DNA of 64,000 nt from Bacteroidales bacterium (GCA_021108035.1 JAIORQ010000065.1:1-64000); one strand, 5' to 3'. Positions 1-8,414 are shown, counted from the first letter of the stretch. Notes: generated from the letters alone by a model not told the origin. Program-made: numbers and translations.

Positions 1-145
1 TAAATTTGAAACACGGCAACCAACATCTGTTTTTGCGATAATTCCTTTTTAATACAATACAGAGGGGAACTACGCAAAGACAGGAGTTGCCGGCTATAAA
101 AAATAAAAAAATTCCGATTACATAAAATAAAAACACAAAAATATG

Positions 146-175
146 TTTCCCTTTAAGGAAATTGTATTATATTTG
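146..175 (+). promoter_or_regulatory. Promoter and possible operator of the toxin-antitoxin pair
   Basis: TATATTTG at 168-175 fits the Bacteroidota -7 consensus TAnnTTTG, 17 bases before the toxin start codon. A near-palindrome TTTCCCTTTAAGGAAA lies at 146-161, where a -33 element would sit, and could be an autoregulatory operator for the XRE antitoxin. The -33 match is poor (TTTC instead of TTTG). The operator role is inference. Confidence 0.45.
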
Positions 176-191
176 CAATAAAAACTAATGA

Positions 192-536
192 ATGAACAAA
201 TATGAAATAAAGTTTTTGGAACAAGTGAAAGTATTCCTTGATAAGCTTGATGACAAAACTAGAAAAAAAGTAATTTTCAATATCTGGAAATCAAAGGAGG
301 TAAATGACCCTGAATTATTTAAAAAGCTATTGGGAGAAATTTGGGAATTTAAAACAAAATATTTGACAAAACAGATTAGATTATTGGCATTCTGGGACAA
401 AACTGACAAGACTGAAACTTTGGTAGTTGCAACAAACGGTTTTATTAAGAAAACAAAGAAAACACCAAAAAGTGAAATTGAAAAAGCAGAACAAATTAGA
501 AAAAAGTATTTTGAAATTAAAAAGGAGGAGAAATAA
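192..536 (+). CDS. HigB/RelE-like toxin (Gp49-like family)
   Basis: The 114-residue basic protein has the layout of the phage-derived Gp49-like/HigB toxins of the RelE superfamily: an N-terminal helical hairpin, then the segment LLGEIWEFKTKYLTKQIRLL (about residues 46-65), which matches the family pattern of a small residue, W-E-(F/L)-(R/K), and a later R-hydrophobic stretch. Such toxins are ribosome-associated mRNA endonucleases. The gene is followed after one base by an XRE-type antitoxin gene with a strong AAAGGAGGAG ribosome site inside the toxin's last codons. Toxin-first order is typical of HigBA. The family call is firm; toxicity is inferred from the pair arrangement. Confidence 0.8.
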   Translation: MNKYEIKFLEQVKVFLDKLDDKTRKKVIFNIWKSKEVNDPELFKKLLGEIWEFKTKYLTKQIRLLAFWDKTDKTETLVVATNGFIKKTKKTPKSEIEKAEQIRKKYFEIKKEEK

Positions 537-537
537 C

Positions 538-852
538 ATGAAAACATATTCATTAGACGAATTGACTGATAAATATATTGGAAAAGAAGGTTCGCAAGAA
601 AGAGAATTGTTCGAATTTGAGTTAAAAACAGACATTCTCGGAGAAATGATAAAAAAAGTGAGAAAAGAAAAAAAACTCACACAAGAACAATTAGGAAAAC
701 TTATCGGAGTACAAAAAGCACAAATCTCTAAAATTGAAAATAACATAAAAGATGTAAGATTTTCAACAATCATGAGAGTTTTCTCTGCATTAAAAGCATC
801 TGTAAAAATGAGTATTGACTTTAATTCTAAATCTCATTTTGAAATTGCATAA
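538..852 (+). CDS. XRE-family antitoxin of the HigBA-like pair
   Basis: The protein has 104 residues counted from the ATG at 538, chosen because it follows AAAGGAGGAG (521-530) and lies one base after the toxin stop. An in-frame upstream ATG at 427 would sit deep inside the toxin gene. Residues about 31-90 form a Cro/CI helix-turn-helix: LGEMIKKVRKEKKLTQEQLG leads into VQKAQISKIEN, the recognition-helix pattern. The N-terminal 30 residues are acidic and would contact the toxin. It should neutralise the toxin and repress its own promoter at about 146-175. Together with the flanking low-information DNA the pair looks like a mobile accessory cassette. Confidence 0.82.
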   Translation: MKTYSLDELTDKYIGKEGSQERELFEFELKTDILGEMIKKVRKEKKLTQEQLGKLIGVQKAQISKIENNIKDVRFSTIMRVFSALKASVKMSIDFNSKSHFEIA

Positions 853-1294
853 ATTGAAAACAGCTGGCAACACTATATAAAAAAAATAAGGGCAAACTAC
901 AAATCTAAAGGCTGACGGATGCTTTTGTAAATAATTTAAGAAGTCAAAAACCCAAATATTTTGCTACTTTTATAAATGAAAGTATTTGCGGATTTATCCC
1001 TTACTTTTCCTATACCAACGTTAAAGCCCATGCCGGGCAAAATTTGTAAGTTCATCCTCTCTTGGCAGTCTCCCGACTACTCCGGATTATTCATCCAAAT
1101 CAAATATATTTACAAATAATACACACAAGTCCTTTAAAAAACCAATACAAAACAAAGAAAAAGCCACAACACATATAAAAAATACAACAACATTTATAAA
1201 AAATATAACTGCATCTTTTTGGAAAATTTCCTTTACCTTTGGTAAAAAGATTAATATAAAAATTACAACTTATATAAACCATAAAATCAAAATC
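853..1294. other. Gene-free stretch between the TA pair and the FG-GAP lipoprotein
   Basis: No credible gene is seen; a 68-codon frame on the minus strand (1100-1306) has no ribosome site and a biased, Cys/Phe-rich composition. TACCTTTG at 1236-1243 is a good -7 element for the lipoprotein gene at 1295, but no well-spaced TTTG lies ahead of it. Short GC-rich fragments at 865-920 and 1015-1080 resemble the debris that flanks acquired cassettes in this phylum. Confidence 0.4.
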
Positions 1295-2908
1295 ATGAAA
1301 AATCAAATCTTATTTTTATCAGTATTTATAATGTTTCTTATGCTTTCGTGTAAAAAAGATTCAAATAATGAAGTAACTCATAATACTATAACACCTCCGA
1401 CACCTTCTTGCAATCCTGCATCATCGGGAGGGAGTACTAATGTGGGTGAACCTGAATTAATTGCCGAATTAAATGACAGATGGCATGAGGCATGGTTAGC
1501 ATCACCTGTGGTTGCAGATATTGATAACGACGGTACACAAGAAATTCTGGCAGCACGCGGAGATTTACTTTTGGGTTGGCACTTAGACAATGAAATTGTA
1601 TTCCGTGCTCAAACCGGCGGCAGAATTTGGTCATCACCCGTAGTTGCTGATTTACTTCCTTCATCATCAGGATTGGAGATTGCTGTTTCCTCGCGTAATA
1701 AAATTTACGTTTGGGATAAAGAAGGAAATAATGTTCCCGGATTTCCGGTAGAGTGGCGAGATGAATTACGTTCTTTGGCAGCCGGCGATATTGACGGCGA
1801 CGGAGAATATGAATTAGTGGCTGTTACTACTGACAAATTAAGTGCCAACGGACAAAATGATATTATTATAGCTTACAATATGGACGGTACAGTGGTTTCC
1901 GGATTTCCTGCAAATACAACAGGAGCATCAGGTTGTAACGATTGTTGTTATCAAACAGGTGGTTTTGATCAAAATATTGCCTTGGGTGATGTAAACGATG
2001 ATGGTGTTGACGATATTTTTGCTACACAAGATAATGCTTATTTAAGTTTACACGAAGGGAACGGACGCGCTTTCGATTCAAACCCGGTTTTTGAACGCCC
2101 AATTAAGTTCAACGGTATTCGATTTTTTCATGATTATTCTCTTTCTAAAATAGGATGGTCGTCAAATGAAGAAGTTGATAATCAGGCACATTTCACTAAC
2201 TCAGCACCGGCAATAGCAGATGTAAACGGCGATGGTGTTAATGAACTGATAGTACTTGCTTCAGTACAAAATGCATCACAAACCGACAGACTGCGAGGAG
2301 TGGCACTTTGGGTACTTAACAATGACGGAAGTCGCCCGGCAACATGGGAAGAACCTTTTCATGCATCCGATTATTTAGCCGGTTTATGGGATTACAGCGG
2401 AACTAATGTTGTAGGGGCTACAAACCAAGTTGCAGTTGCAGATATTGATCCCGACAGAGCAGGACCTGAATTTATTTTTGCAGGTTTCGACGGCAGGATA
2501 CATGCAGTTGATGCTCAAAAAAATGAAATGTGGTATTATACATACACAAGCAGCTCTCAAGTATTAACCGGTGGAGTTACTGTGGTTGATTTAAGTTCCG
2601 ACGGAGCACCTGAAATAATATTTAACAGCTATTCACCCGATGAAAATCAGAGTTATTTATTTATACTTGACGGGGGCGGAAATGAAAAATGGAAAATTCC
2701 TTTACCAAAACGCGGTGCAATGCCGGTTCCTACCATTGCCGATGTTAACGGTGACGGACAACTCGAAATAATTGTCAGTTTAAAGGATGGAGAAGACCAA
2801 GTAAGAATGATTCAGGTTTATACAGTGGCAGGATCGAATATTAATTGTTTGCTGTGGCCAACCGGAAGAGGAAATTATTTAAGAAACGGATACATACCGG
2901 GCTTATAA
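1295..2908 (+). CDS. Surface lipoprotein with FG-GAP/VCBS repeats
   Basis: The 537-residue protein starts with a lipoprotein signal peptide ending in the lipobox LMLSC, so the lipidated Cys is residue 19. After a short Thr/Pro-rich linker come at least seven FG-GAP/VCBS-type repeats, each with a calcium-loop-like core: VVADIDNDGTQEI, AAGDIDGDGEYEL, ALGDVNDDGVDDI, AIADVNGDGVNEL, AVADIDPDRAGPEF, VVDLSSDGAPEI and TIADVNGDGQLEI. Such repeats fold into an integrin-alpha-like beta-propeller. It is probably anchored to the outer membrane facing out or into the periplasm and may bind a polymer or protein. No enzymatic domain is visible. It stands alone, 27 bp before the SWIM gene. Confidence 0.8.
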   Translation: MKNQILFLSVFIMFLMLSCKKDSNNEVTHNTITPPTPSCNPASSGGSTNVGEPELIAELNDRWHEAWLASPVVADIDNDGTQEILAARGDLLLGWHLDNEIVFRAQTGGRIWSSPVVADLLPSSSGLEIAVSSRNKIYVWDKEGNNVPGFPVEWRDELRSLAAGDIDGDGEYELVAVTTDKLSANGQNDIIIAYNMDGTVVSGFPANTTGASGCNDCCYQTGGFDQNIALGDVNDDGVDDIFATQDNAYLSLHEGNGRAFDSNPVFERPIKFNGIRFFHDYSLSKIGWSSNEEVDNQAHFTNSAPAIADVNGDGVNELIVLASVQNASQTDRLRGVALWVLNNDGSRPATWEEPFHASDYLAGLWDYSGTNVVGATNQVAVADIDPDRAGPEFIFAGFDGRIHAVDAQKNEMWYYTYTSSSQVLTGGVTVVDLSSDGAPEIIFNSYSPDENQSYLFILDGGGNEKWKIPLPKRGAMPVPTIADVNGDGQLEIIVSLKDGEDQVRMIQVYTVAGSNINCLLWPTGRGNYLRNGYIPGL

Positions 2909-2935
2909 ACTGTTTTAAAGCAGAACTGTAATATT

Positions 2936-4693
2936 ATGATTTCAAAAAAATACAACATATCATTCTCAATAGACGACATTGAGCAATTGGCTACCGGTAG
3001 TAGTTTTGAAAGAGGCGAAGATTATTTTCATTCAGGTAATGTGCGAGATGTTGTAAAAACCGGAAACCGTTTTGAAGGTATCGTTTACGGTACTCAAAAA
3101 TATAAAGTATATTTAATAGATGAAAATGATGAACTAAATTTAAATTGTAATTGTCCTTATGATTATGGCGGAATTTGCAAGCATTTGGTTGCTTTTGCAT
3201 TAACAATTATAGCCGGCAACTATCAGGAATCGGATGTGCAAGCAGAACCGGCACTTTCTGAAAAAGACTTTAAAAGTATATATTCAAAAATTGCAAGCAA
3301 AAAGAAATTACATTTTTTAAAACAATTATTAGACAGAGATAATTATTTGAAACTACAATTTATTGCATTTTCAAAAGAAAAAAACGAAAATTTAGACAAT
3401 ATTATAGGAGAGAAATTGGAAGACGTAAAATTTGAAATTAATGCAAAATTATCAAATATTGATTTTGATGATCTAAGGTATGATTATGATACCGGATACG
3501 GCTATGGAGATTATTATGATAATATGTATGATACTGCCGTTGATGAAATCAAAAATGCTTTTGAACCATATATAAATTCTATTCACTCGTATATTAAAAA
3601 AGGTAACTTATTAGATGCTGTTCGCATAATGTTAGGTTTGTACGAAGGTGCTCAAAACTTGCCGGAATTAGACAATGAAGATTATGTTTTTGACGGTGAG
3701 TACAATTCAAGCGTACAATCAATTATTGATGAGTATTTTAATGATTTTTCGTCGGCAATATGTAATATTGTCAAATCTGATAAAGCTGTTATTGAGGTTT
3801 TGTCGTTAATTTTTAAAAGAATTGCACTTTATAACAATCAAGATGTTTCTGAAGAGGATGAGATAATCTGTCATATTAAAGATTTTGAAAAATTGTTTCA
3901 CTCGCTTATTTTAAATAAAGAAACAGCAGACTTTTTATATTATAAATTGCAAGAGTTTAATTTAGAATTATTAGCATCTGCATTTATTATATTAAACATT
4001 GCAGAAGTATCCGGTAATGAGAAATTATGGATAGAAACTGCCGAAACTTATGCTAATTTGGATAGTAAAATCACACGACAATTATTAGAAAAGTATCATT
4101 CAAAAAAGTTAGTTGCTGATTTTAACAGAATTGCCGAAATGGCTTTTAAAAATTGGGCTAATGAATTTGATAAATTCCTTATTGACAATTTAGACAAAAA
4201 ACAGCAAGAATATTTATATATTAAGGCACTTAAAAATTATGTTTCAAAAAAACACAGTATTAAATATTATCACATATTAAAAACTTATTTTACAAAAACA
4301 GAAACAGATAATTTTATAAATAAATTTAAAGACACTTATAATACTGTGTTTTATGTTCAACTTTTAGAAATTGAAAAACGACATCAAGAAATATTAGATT
4401 GTGTGAATAAAAATAAAGAATCTTATGAGATAGAAAAACTGATTAAACCAATAATAAATATTTATCCTGCTGAATGTTTTTCAATAATTGTTGAAATAAA
4501 TAATGCGGCACTTACCGGCTACAAAAGAGACCGAAGGACTTATCAAACAATGACTAAAACATTAAAATTGTTAAAAAAAATTACTTCCAAAAAAACTGAA
4601 ACGAGTTTGTATTTAAAGGAATTATATAATCATAAACCTAATTTGCCTGCTTTAAAAGATGAAATGCGAAAAGCTGATTTAATTACCGTTTAA
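2936..4693 (+). CDS. SWIM zinc-finger protein
   Basis: The protein has 585 residues. Near the N terminus (about residues 65-85) is a SWIM-type zinc-binding signature CxCx(n)CxH: CNCPYDYGGICKHLVAFAL. The SWIM domain is known to bind DNA or protein in bacterial SNF2-associated proteins and many hypothetical proteins. The remaining 480 residues are helical, Lys/Glu-rich and without another recognisable domain; they resemble the alpha-solenoid tails of stand-alone SWIM proteins. No SNF2 helicase gene is adjacent. The gene ends TAATGA, overlapping what looks like the start of a decayed downstream frame. Confidence 0.7.
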   Translation: MISKKYNISFSIDDIEQLATGSSFERGEDYFHSGNVRDVVKTGNRFEGIVYGTQKYKVYLIDENDELNLNCNCPYDYGGICKHLVAFALTIIAGNYQESDVQAEPALSEKDFKSIYSKIASKKKLHFLKQLLDRDNYLKLQFIAFSKEKNENLDNIIGEKLEDVKFEINAKLSNIDFDDLRYDYDTGYGYGDYYDNMYDTAVDEIKNAFEPYINSIHSYIKKGNLLDAVRIMLGLYEGAQNLPELDNEDYVFDGEYNSSVQSIIDEYFNDFSSAICNIVKSDKAVIEVLSLIFKRIALYNNQDVSEEDEIICHIKDFEKLFHSLILNKETADFLYYKLQEFNLELLASAFIILNIAEVSGNEKLWIETAETYANLDSKITRQLLEKYHSKKLVADFNRIAEMAFKNWANEFDKFLIDNLDKKQQEYLYIKALKNYVSKKHSIKYYHILKTYFTKTETDNFINKFKDTYNTVFYVQLLEIEKRHQEILDCVNKNKESYEIEKLIKPIINIYPAECFSIIVEINNAALTGYKRDRRTYQTMTKTLKLLKKITSKKTETSLYLKELYNHKPNLPALKDEMRKADLITV

Positions 4694-4896
4694 TGAGTAA
4701 AAACAACAAACAAATTTTCTCAAAAGAATATCTTTAAACACATCGTAAACCTTGACAAAATTAAAGGTTGAAAGAGTATATTGAAAACAAACTGATTCAA
4801 GGAAACGTAAAAACTTATTGGACAGGAATAAGAGGCACTTTGATAATTAAACGAATAGCGATTATTCGCCCACCGTATATAGATTCAAGACGTTAA
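4693..4896 (+). pseudogene. Possible decayed small gene after the SWIM gene
   Basis: An ATG overlapping the SWIM stop (TAATG) opens a frame reading MSKNNKQIFSKEYL and then stops. Shifting frame gives FKHIVNLDKIKG, and a third frame from 4768 gives LKEYIENKLIQGNVKTYWTG and onward to 4896. The pieces look protein-like and follow one another, as expected if two small indels broke a translationally coupled gene. No family is recognised, so this stays tentative. Confidence 0.3.
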
Positions 4897-4899
4897 ACC

Positions 4900-5382
4900 C
4901 TAATCGTTATAATAATCCAAAACAAAGTCTCTGACTAATTTTCGAGCAAGTTTATCAACAAACCTGTTATAGTTTATTGTATTTCCTTTTTTTTGATGTG
5001 CTTTTACTTTAATAAATTCAATATTCACAGTTTCAATAAAACAGACCAATTTTCTTACTAAATCTTCATTTCTTACAGCTTCACCTTTTTTGGTTTTGTA
5101 GTTTTGCAACTTGAATTTTTCTATTCTTCTTTCAATTCCGGTAACATATTGGCTGTCGGTATATATTATTATTTTTGTGTAATCAATTTTTTGAGCTTTA
5201 ATATATTCTAATACATTTAAAACAGCTGATAACTCCATTCTGTTATTTGTAGTATTTTCTTCAGTATTTTTTAAAATGATTTCATTGTTACTGATAAAAA
5301 TTATTGCAGCCCATGCACCAATTTTATGTTTTGTATGACAGCTTCCGTCGGTATATGCTTTTATAATATTTTCAGAGATCAT
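4900..5382 (-). CDS. rnhA: Ribonuclease HI
   Basis: The 160-residue protein shows the complete RNase H catalytic set: D12 in AYTDGS, E50 in NNRMELSAV, D76 in IYTDSQYV and D143 in FVDKLARK, plus the flexible-loop His129 in KVKAHQKKG. It degrades the RNA strand of RNA-DNA hybrids in the cytoplasm. Length is normal for bacterial RNase HI. The start ATG overlaps the stop codon of a truncated CYTH-domain frame (5372-5485), so it was once translationally coupled to a longer upstream gene that is now mostly missing; its present expression signals are therefore unclear. Confidence 0.88.
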   Translation of the reverse strand: MISENIIKAYTDGSCHTKHKIGAWAAIIFISNNEIILKNTEENTTNNRMELSAVLNVLEYIKAQKIDYTKIIIYTDSQYVTGIERRIEKFKLQNYKTKKGEAVRNEDLVRKLVCFIETVNIEFIKVKAHQKKGNTINYNRFVDKLARKLVRDFVLDYYND

Positions 5383-5485
5383 AATAAGGATTTTCAGACA
5401 GATACAAATTATAATACCTGATATCTCCCGTTACTTCTTTACCCAACCAATCAGGTTTAATAAAATCTTCATCTTCATTATTTAA
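5372..5485 (-). pseudogene. 3' remnant of a CYTH-domain protein gene
   Basis: On the minus strand the frame ending at 5372 encodes LNNEDEDFIKPDWLGKEVTG followed by DIRYYNLYLSENPYYDL. This matches the C terminus of bacterial CYTH (adenylate cyclase/thiamine triphosphatase-like) proteins, which end in a W-(L/I)-G-(K/E)-E-V-T-G-x-x-R-Y-Y-N-x-x-L motif. Upstream the similarity ends, and an in-frame stop occurs about 15 codons further up. About 120 residues of the usual 155 are missing, including the ExExK metal-binding N terminus. The remaining sequence is intact, which points to a recent truncation. Confidence 0.75.
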
Positions 5486-5673
5486 TTTGCTTTTATTTAA
5501 TAGATGAAGTGCTGATAAATAGGATATTTAACGGTCAGTATATGGTTCGTAGCGGTTTTCAAAGCACTAACTTTCATTTTATGACGAATTTTGTTTAACG
5601 CTATGTCGCTGATATATTGCATATTAAACGTTATGAACAATATGCATTGTGTGTGCTGCCATTTCTTTTCACT

Positions 5674-6423
5674 CTATATTTTCTTTGCAATATAAAATCC
5701 ATAACTATAGTAGTCTTTATACTTTTTGTATTTTCTAATTTCTTCTTTCTGTTCTTCTACAATGTTTTTCGCCATTTCTGAATTGTTATGTTTTTCAAGA
5801 AAAGCAGAAAATCGTTTTTCCAACGGTTTGTAATAGTTATCTATCCAACTGTTTTTTGACAAAATGAAATATCCAATTGGTGAATATTCATTTTCTTCTA
5901 ATATTCTGATTTTATTTGATGCTGTATCAATTTCAGGGTATTTCTCATTCCAAAATTCTTCAATTTCTTGTGGTCGTGAATTTGTTATCCAAGTAATTTC
6001 ACTCACAGCCAAAAAACCGCCGGATTTCAAATAATTCTTCCACTTTTTAATTCCTGCTTCAAATCCAATATTATAAATAGCCCCTTCTGACCAAATAATA
6101 TCAAATTCATCATTGTCAAACGGCAAGTCTTCCATAGATTTTTCAACTGTTTTAATTTTTTCCGGAAACCCTAATTCTTCTGCCTTTAAATTTAATTCAT
6201 CTAAAAAATCAGAAAACAAATCAACTGCGGTTATTTGTCCTTCAATGTTTTTCGCAAGTGTAAGTGTTTGACCTCCTGAACCACAACCAATATCCGCAAC
6301 TTTTAACTTTTGTTCTTTACTTATATTCATAAAGTTCAAGGCTTGTTCCGTTTCAAAAGAACTTCCCGGTCCTTGTCGTTCTGTGTTTTTATAAAAATCT
6401 ACTAATAATTCTAATTCTGTCAT
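5674..6423 (-). CDS. Class I SAM-dependent methyltransferase
   Basis: The protein has 249 residues. Motif I, VADIGCGSG (residues 42-50), is the SAM-binding glycine loop, followed by the acidic strand-2 end ITAVDLFSDFLDEL and the motif IV-like FDIIWSEGAIYNIGFE. This is the Methyltransf_11/25 layout of small-molecule methyltransferases. The substrate cannot be read from sequence. The gene stands alone with a TTTCCTTTTT-rich leader. It lies exactly where the 5' part of the CYTH gene should be and is flanked by DNA unlike the neighbours, which suggests arrival by horizontal transfer. Confidence 0.75.
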   Translation of the reverse strand: MTELELLVDFYKNTERQGPGSSFETEQALNFMNISKEQKLKVADIGCGSGGQTLTLAKNIEGQITAVDLFSDFLDELNLKAEELGFPEKIKTVEKSMEDLPFDNDEFDIIWSEGAIYNIGFEAGIKKWKNYLKSGGFLAVSEITWITNSRPQEIEEFWNEKYPEIDTASNKIRILEENEYSPIGYFILSKNSWIDNYYKPLEKRFSAFLEKHNNSEMAKNIVEEQKEEIRKYKKYKDYYSYGFYIAKKI

Positions 6424-6504
6424 TTTATTTCCTTTTTAAGCAAGTGAAAATCTATGCCTGTTTCGTTCTGTTTGGTTGCACACAACATCTGACATCAATC
6501 CCTT

Positions 6505-7731
6505 TTACTTCATAGCTTTTATTCTCTGATAAAGGGTAGGGTGGGAGTAATTGAAGAAAACATAATACGGATGGGGCGTTAAGTTGCTTAAATTTTTCTC
6601 ACTTAATTTTTTTAAGCCGGATACTAAACCGTTTGCTTGTCCGTGATCTTTGGCAAATTTATCGGCTTGATATTCATGTTTTCTTGAAATAACGTTCATA
6701 AATAAACCTATAATTGTAGAAATTGGGCTGTATAAAATTCCGAATGCAATAAGTCCGAGCTGAAAACTTATAGATTGCGAACCCATTGCCTTTGATAATT
6801 CTATGTTATTCACAAATATTGAAAAAATATACAGCATAATTCCGCTTTGTATAACAGAAAAAATAATACCTTTTAAACTATGCTTCTTTTTATAATGCCC
6901 GATCTCATGTGCAAGAACTGCAACAATTTCATCTGCTGAAAGATCATTAATTAAAGTATCATACAATACAATTCTTTTCTTCGGACCGAGACCGCTGAAA
7001 TATGCATTTGCTTTAGTTGAACGTTTTGAACCGTCAATAACATAGATATTAGTCAGTTTAAAGCCTGCTTTTTTACTGAAATTTTTAATGGCATCTCTTA
7101 ATTCGCCTTCTTCTAATGGAGTTTGTTTATTAAATAAAGGAACTATTATGCTTGAATAAAACATTGCCATAAATACAGAGAATGCAGTAAGAGCAATCCA
7201 AGCATATATCCAAAACATTTCTTCGGTAATAGAATAAAGCCAAATAATTAATGCTAATAAACCACCGCCGATAATTCCGCCGAGTAACCAACCTTTAATT
7301 TTATCAAGAACAAATGTTTTACCGGTTGTTTTATTAAATCCGAATTTTTCTTCAATAATAAAAATTGAATATATTGAAAAAGGAATACCGATAATATCAG
7401 ATGCAAACATCAGTATCCCGAAAAATATCAATGCCGACCAAATTATATGATCTGAAAAACTAATTGCAATTTCATTAATAAAGTTAAATCCGAACAAAAC
7501 AAACATTCCCAATGTGAGAATAATCATAAATGTAGAACTTATGAATGAAAATTTACTGTTAGCTTTACCGTATTCCTGTGATTTTTTATATTTATCATCA
7601 TCATAAATTCCTTCTAATTCTTTAGGAATTTTTTTATTTCTGTTTTTTGAATTTAAATTGTCAAGGTATCTTGACAGAATATAAGAAAATAATAATATTC
7701 CAATTATAATATAAAATGCGGTATTGTACAT
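6505..7731 (-). CDS. M48 family zinc metalloprotease, Ste24/CAAX-protease type
   Basis: The 408-residue integral membrane protein has an N-terminal M48_N-like multi-pass region (IEEKFGFNKTTGKTF is the typical loop), then the zinc motif HEIGHYKKKH (about residue 275) and a third-ligand Glu in ISRKHEYQADKFAKDHG (about residue 350). Ste24 homologues cleave peptides within a large membrane chamber; in bacteria they act in membrane protein quality control or on unknown substrates. No partner genes are adjacent. The family call is firm and the substrate is unknown. Confidence 0.88.
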   Translation of the reverse strand: MYNTAFYIIIGILLFSYILSRYLDNLNSKNRNKKIPKELEGIYDDDKYKKSQEYGKANSKFSFISSTFMIILTLGMFVLFGFNFINEIAISFSDHIIWSALIFFGILMFASDIIGIPFSIYSIFIIEEKFGFNKTTGKTFVLDKIKGWLLGGIIGGGLLALIIWLYSITEEMFWIYAWIALTAFSVFMAMFYSSIIVPLFNKQTPLEEGELRDAIKNFSKKAGFKLTNIYVIDGSKRSTKANAYFSGLGPKKRIVLYDTLINDLSADEIVAVLAHEIGHYKKKHSLKGIIFSVIQSGIMLYIFSIFVNNIELSKAMGSQSISFQLGLIAFGILYSPISTIIGLFMNVISRKHEYQADKFAKDHGQANGLVSGLKKLSEKNLSNLTPHPYYVFFNYSHPTLYQRIKAMK

Positions 7732-7745
7732 GTTTTAAAATTTTT

Positions 7746-7889
7746 AAAGTTTGAGACTACTCCGAAAAGGTGCAAAGCAAATAATTCTGCAAAAATCCAA
7801 TAATACAACAGGCTTATTGTCAGTCAATTAAAGAAGTTGCTATGCACCTTTTTTGCAAGATATTACTTTTCGAAGTGGACTCAAAGTTT
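7746..7889. mobile_element. MITE-like element A (130 bp) with 7-bp target duplication
   Basis: The element proper is 7753-7882. Its ends are imperfect inverted repeats: GAGACTACTCCGAAAAG on the left and GAGTCCACTTCGAAAAG on the right (reverse complement). Both flanks read AAAGTTT (7746-7752 and 7883-7889), a direct repeat expected of a target-site duplication. A second inverted pair, AAGGTGCAAAGCAA and AAGGTGCATAGCAA, lies further in. No reading frame is present, so movement would need a transposase supplied elsewhere. A solo copy of one end occurs at 38230-38250. Confidence 0.7.
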
Positions 7890-7935
7890 GCAAATATAAT
7901 AACATATCTTTAATTAATAAATCAATGTCGTTTAG

Positions 7936-8017
7936 TTAACCGCTGAAAGGGTTTTCAACCACTTTCAGGACGAGTTGAAACCCTGTCAGAGGTTGAAAAA
8001 CCCTGACAGAGGTTAAG
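7936..8017. repeat. Cluster of palindromic repeats
   Basis: Two near-identical units, AACCCTGTCAGAGGTT and AACCCTGACAGAGGTT, follow each other within 30 bases. They are preceded by related arms (GTTAACCGCTGAAAGGGTTT and TTCAACCACTTTCAGGACG), so the stretch can fold into alternative hairpins. The type is familiar from Bacteroidota intergenic REP-like repeats. No REP-associated transposase gene is present in this window. Confidence 0.6.
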
Positions 8018-8039
8018 CTTTTTAATAAAAAGTATCTTA

Positions 8040-8340
8040 ATTACATTGGCTCTATTTAATGAAATTGTTGTTAGATAAATTTTTTATTTTTATATTTATT
8101 TTTAACAAAAACCGTTAAAACGGTTAATCTTATTCATATTGTTGTCATAACCACGACTAAAGTCGTGGGTTGTAATTTAAAATATTAACCCAAGACTTTA
8201 GTCTTGGGATAATAAAATACAGTCAATCATCCTAACGGTTTTAACCGTTTTCACACAATTAAAGCGAATGTTCTTTAAAAAGATAAACTAAAAAACAAAA
8301 TATATACAGCAACAATTTCATTAAATAGAGCCATTACATT
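8040..8340. mobile_element. MITE-like element B (285 bp) with perfect ends, 8-bp target duplication and hairpin cargo
   Basis: The element proper is 8048-8332. Its terminal inverted repeats are perfect over 23 bp (8048-8070 and 8310-8332), beginning GGCTCTATTTAATGAAATTG. The flanks are both ATTACATT (8040-8047 and 8333-8340), an 8-bp target duplication. Inside are four palindromes in mirror order: AACCGTTAAAACGGTT (8110-8125), CCACGACTAAAGTCGTGG (8151-8168), CCCAAGACTTTAGTCTTGGG (8189-8208) and AACGGTTTTAACCGTT (8234-8249). No gene is encoded. Perfect ends and duplication indicate recent insertion. Confidence 0.85.
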
Positions 8341-8414
8341 AAAGTTTTTTATTCTTTGCACAATAAATATTATGAATTATTTTTGTAATAAATTTGGTTT
8401 TTATAAACCTGTTA

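Noticed and set aside
1100-1306. A 68-codon minus-strand frame in the gap before 1295
   Set aside because: Its composition follows the AT-rich intergenic sequence, it overlaps the lipoprotein start, and it lacks a ribosome site.
7936-8260. CRISPR array in the repeat-rich gap
   Set aside because: The repeats are palindromes of differing sequence without equal spacers, and there are no cas genes; two bordered transposon-like elements explain the region better.
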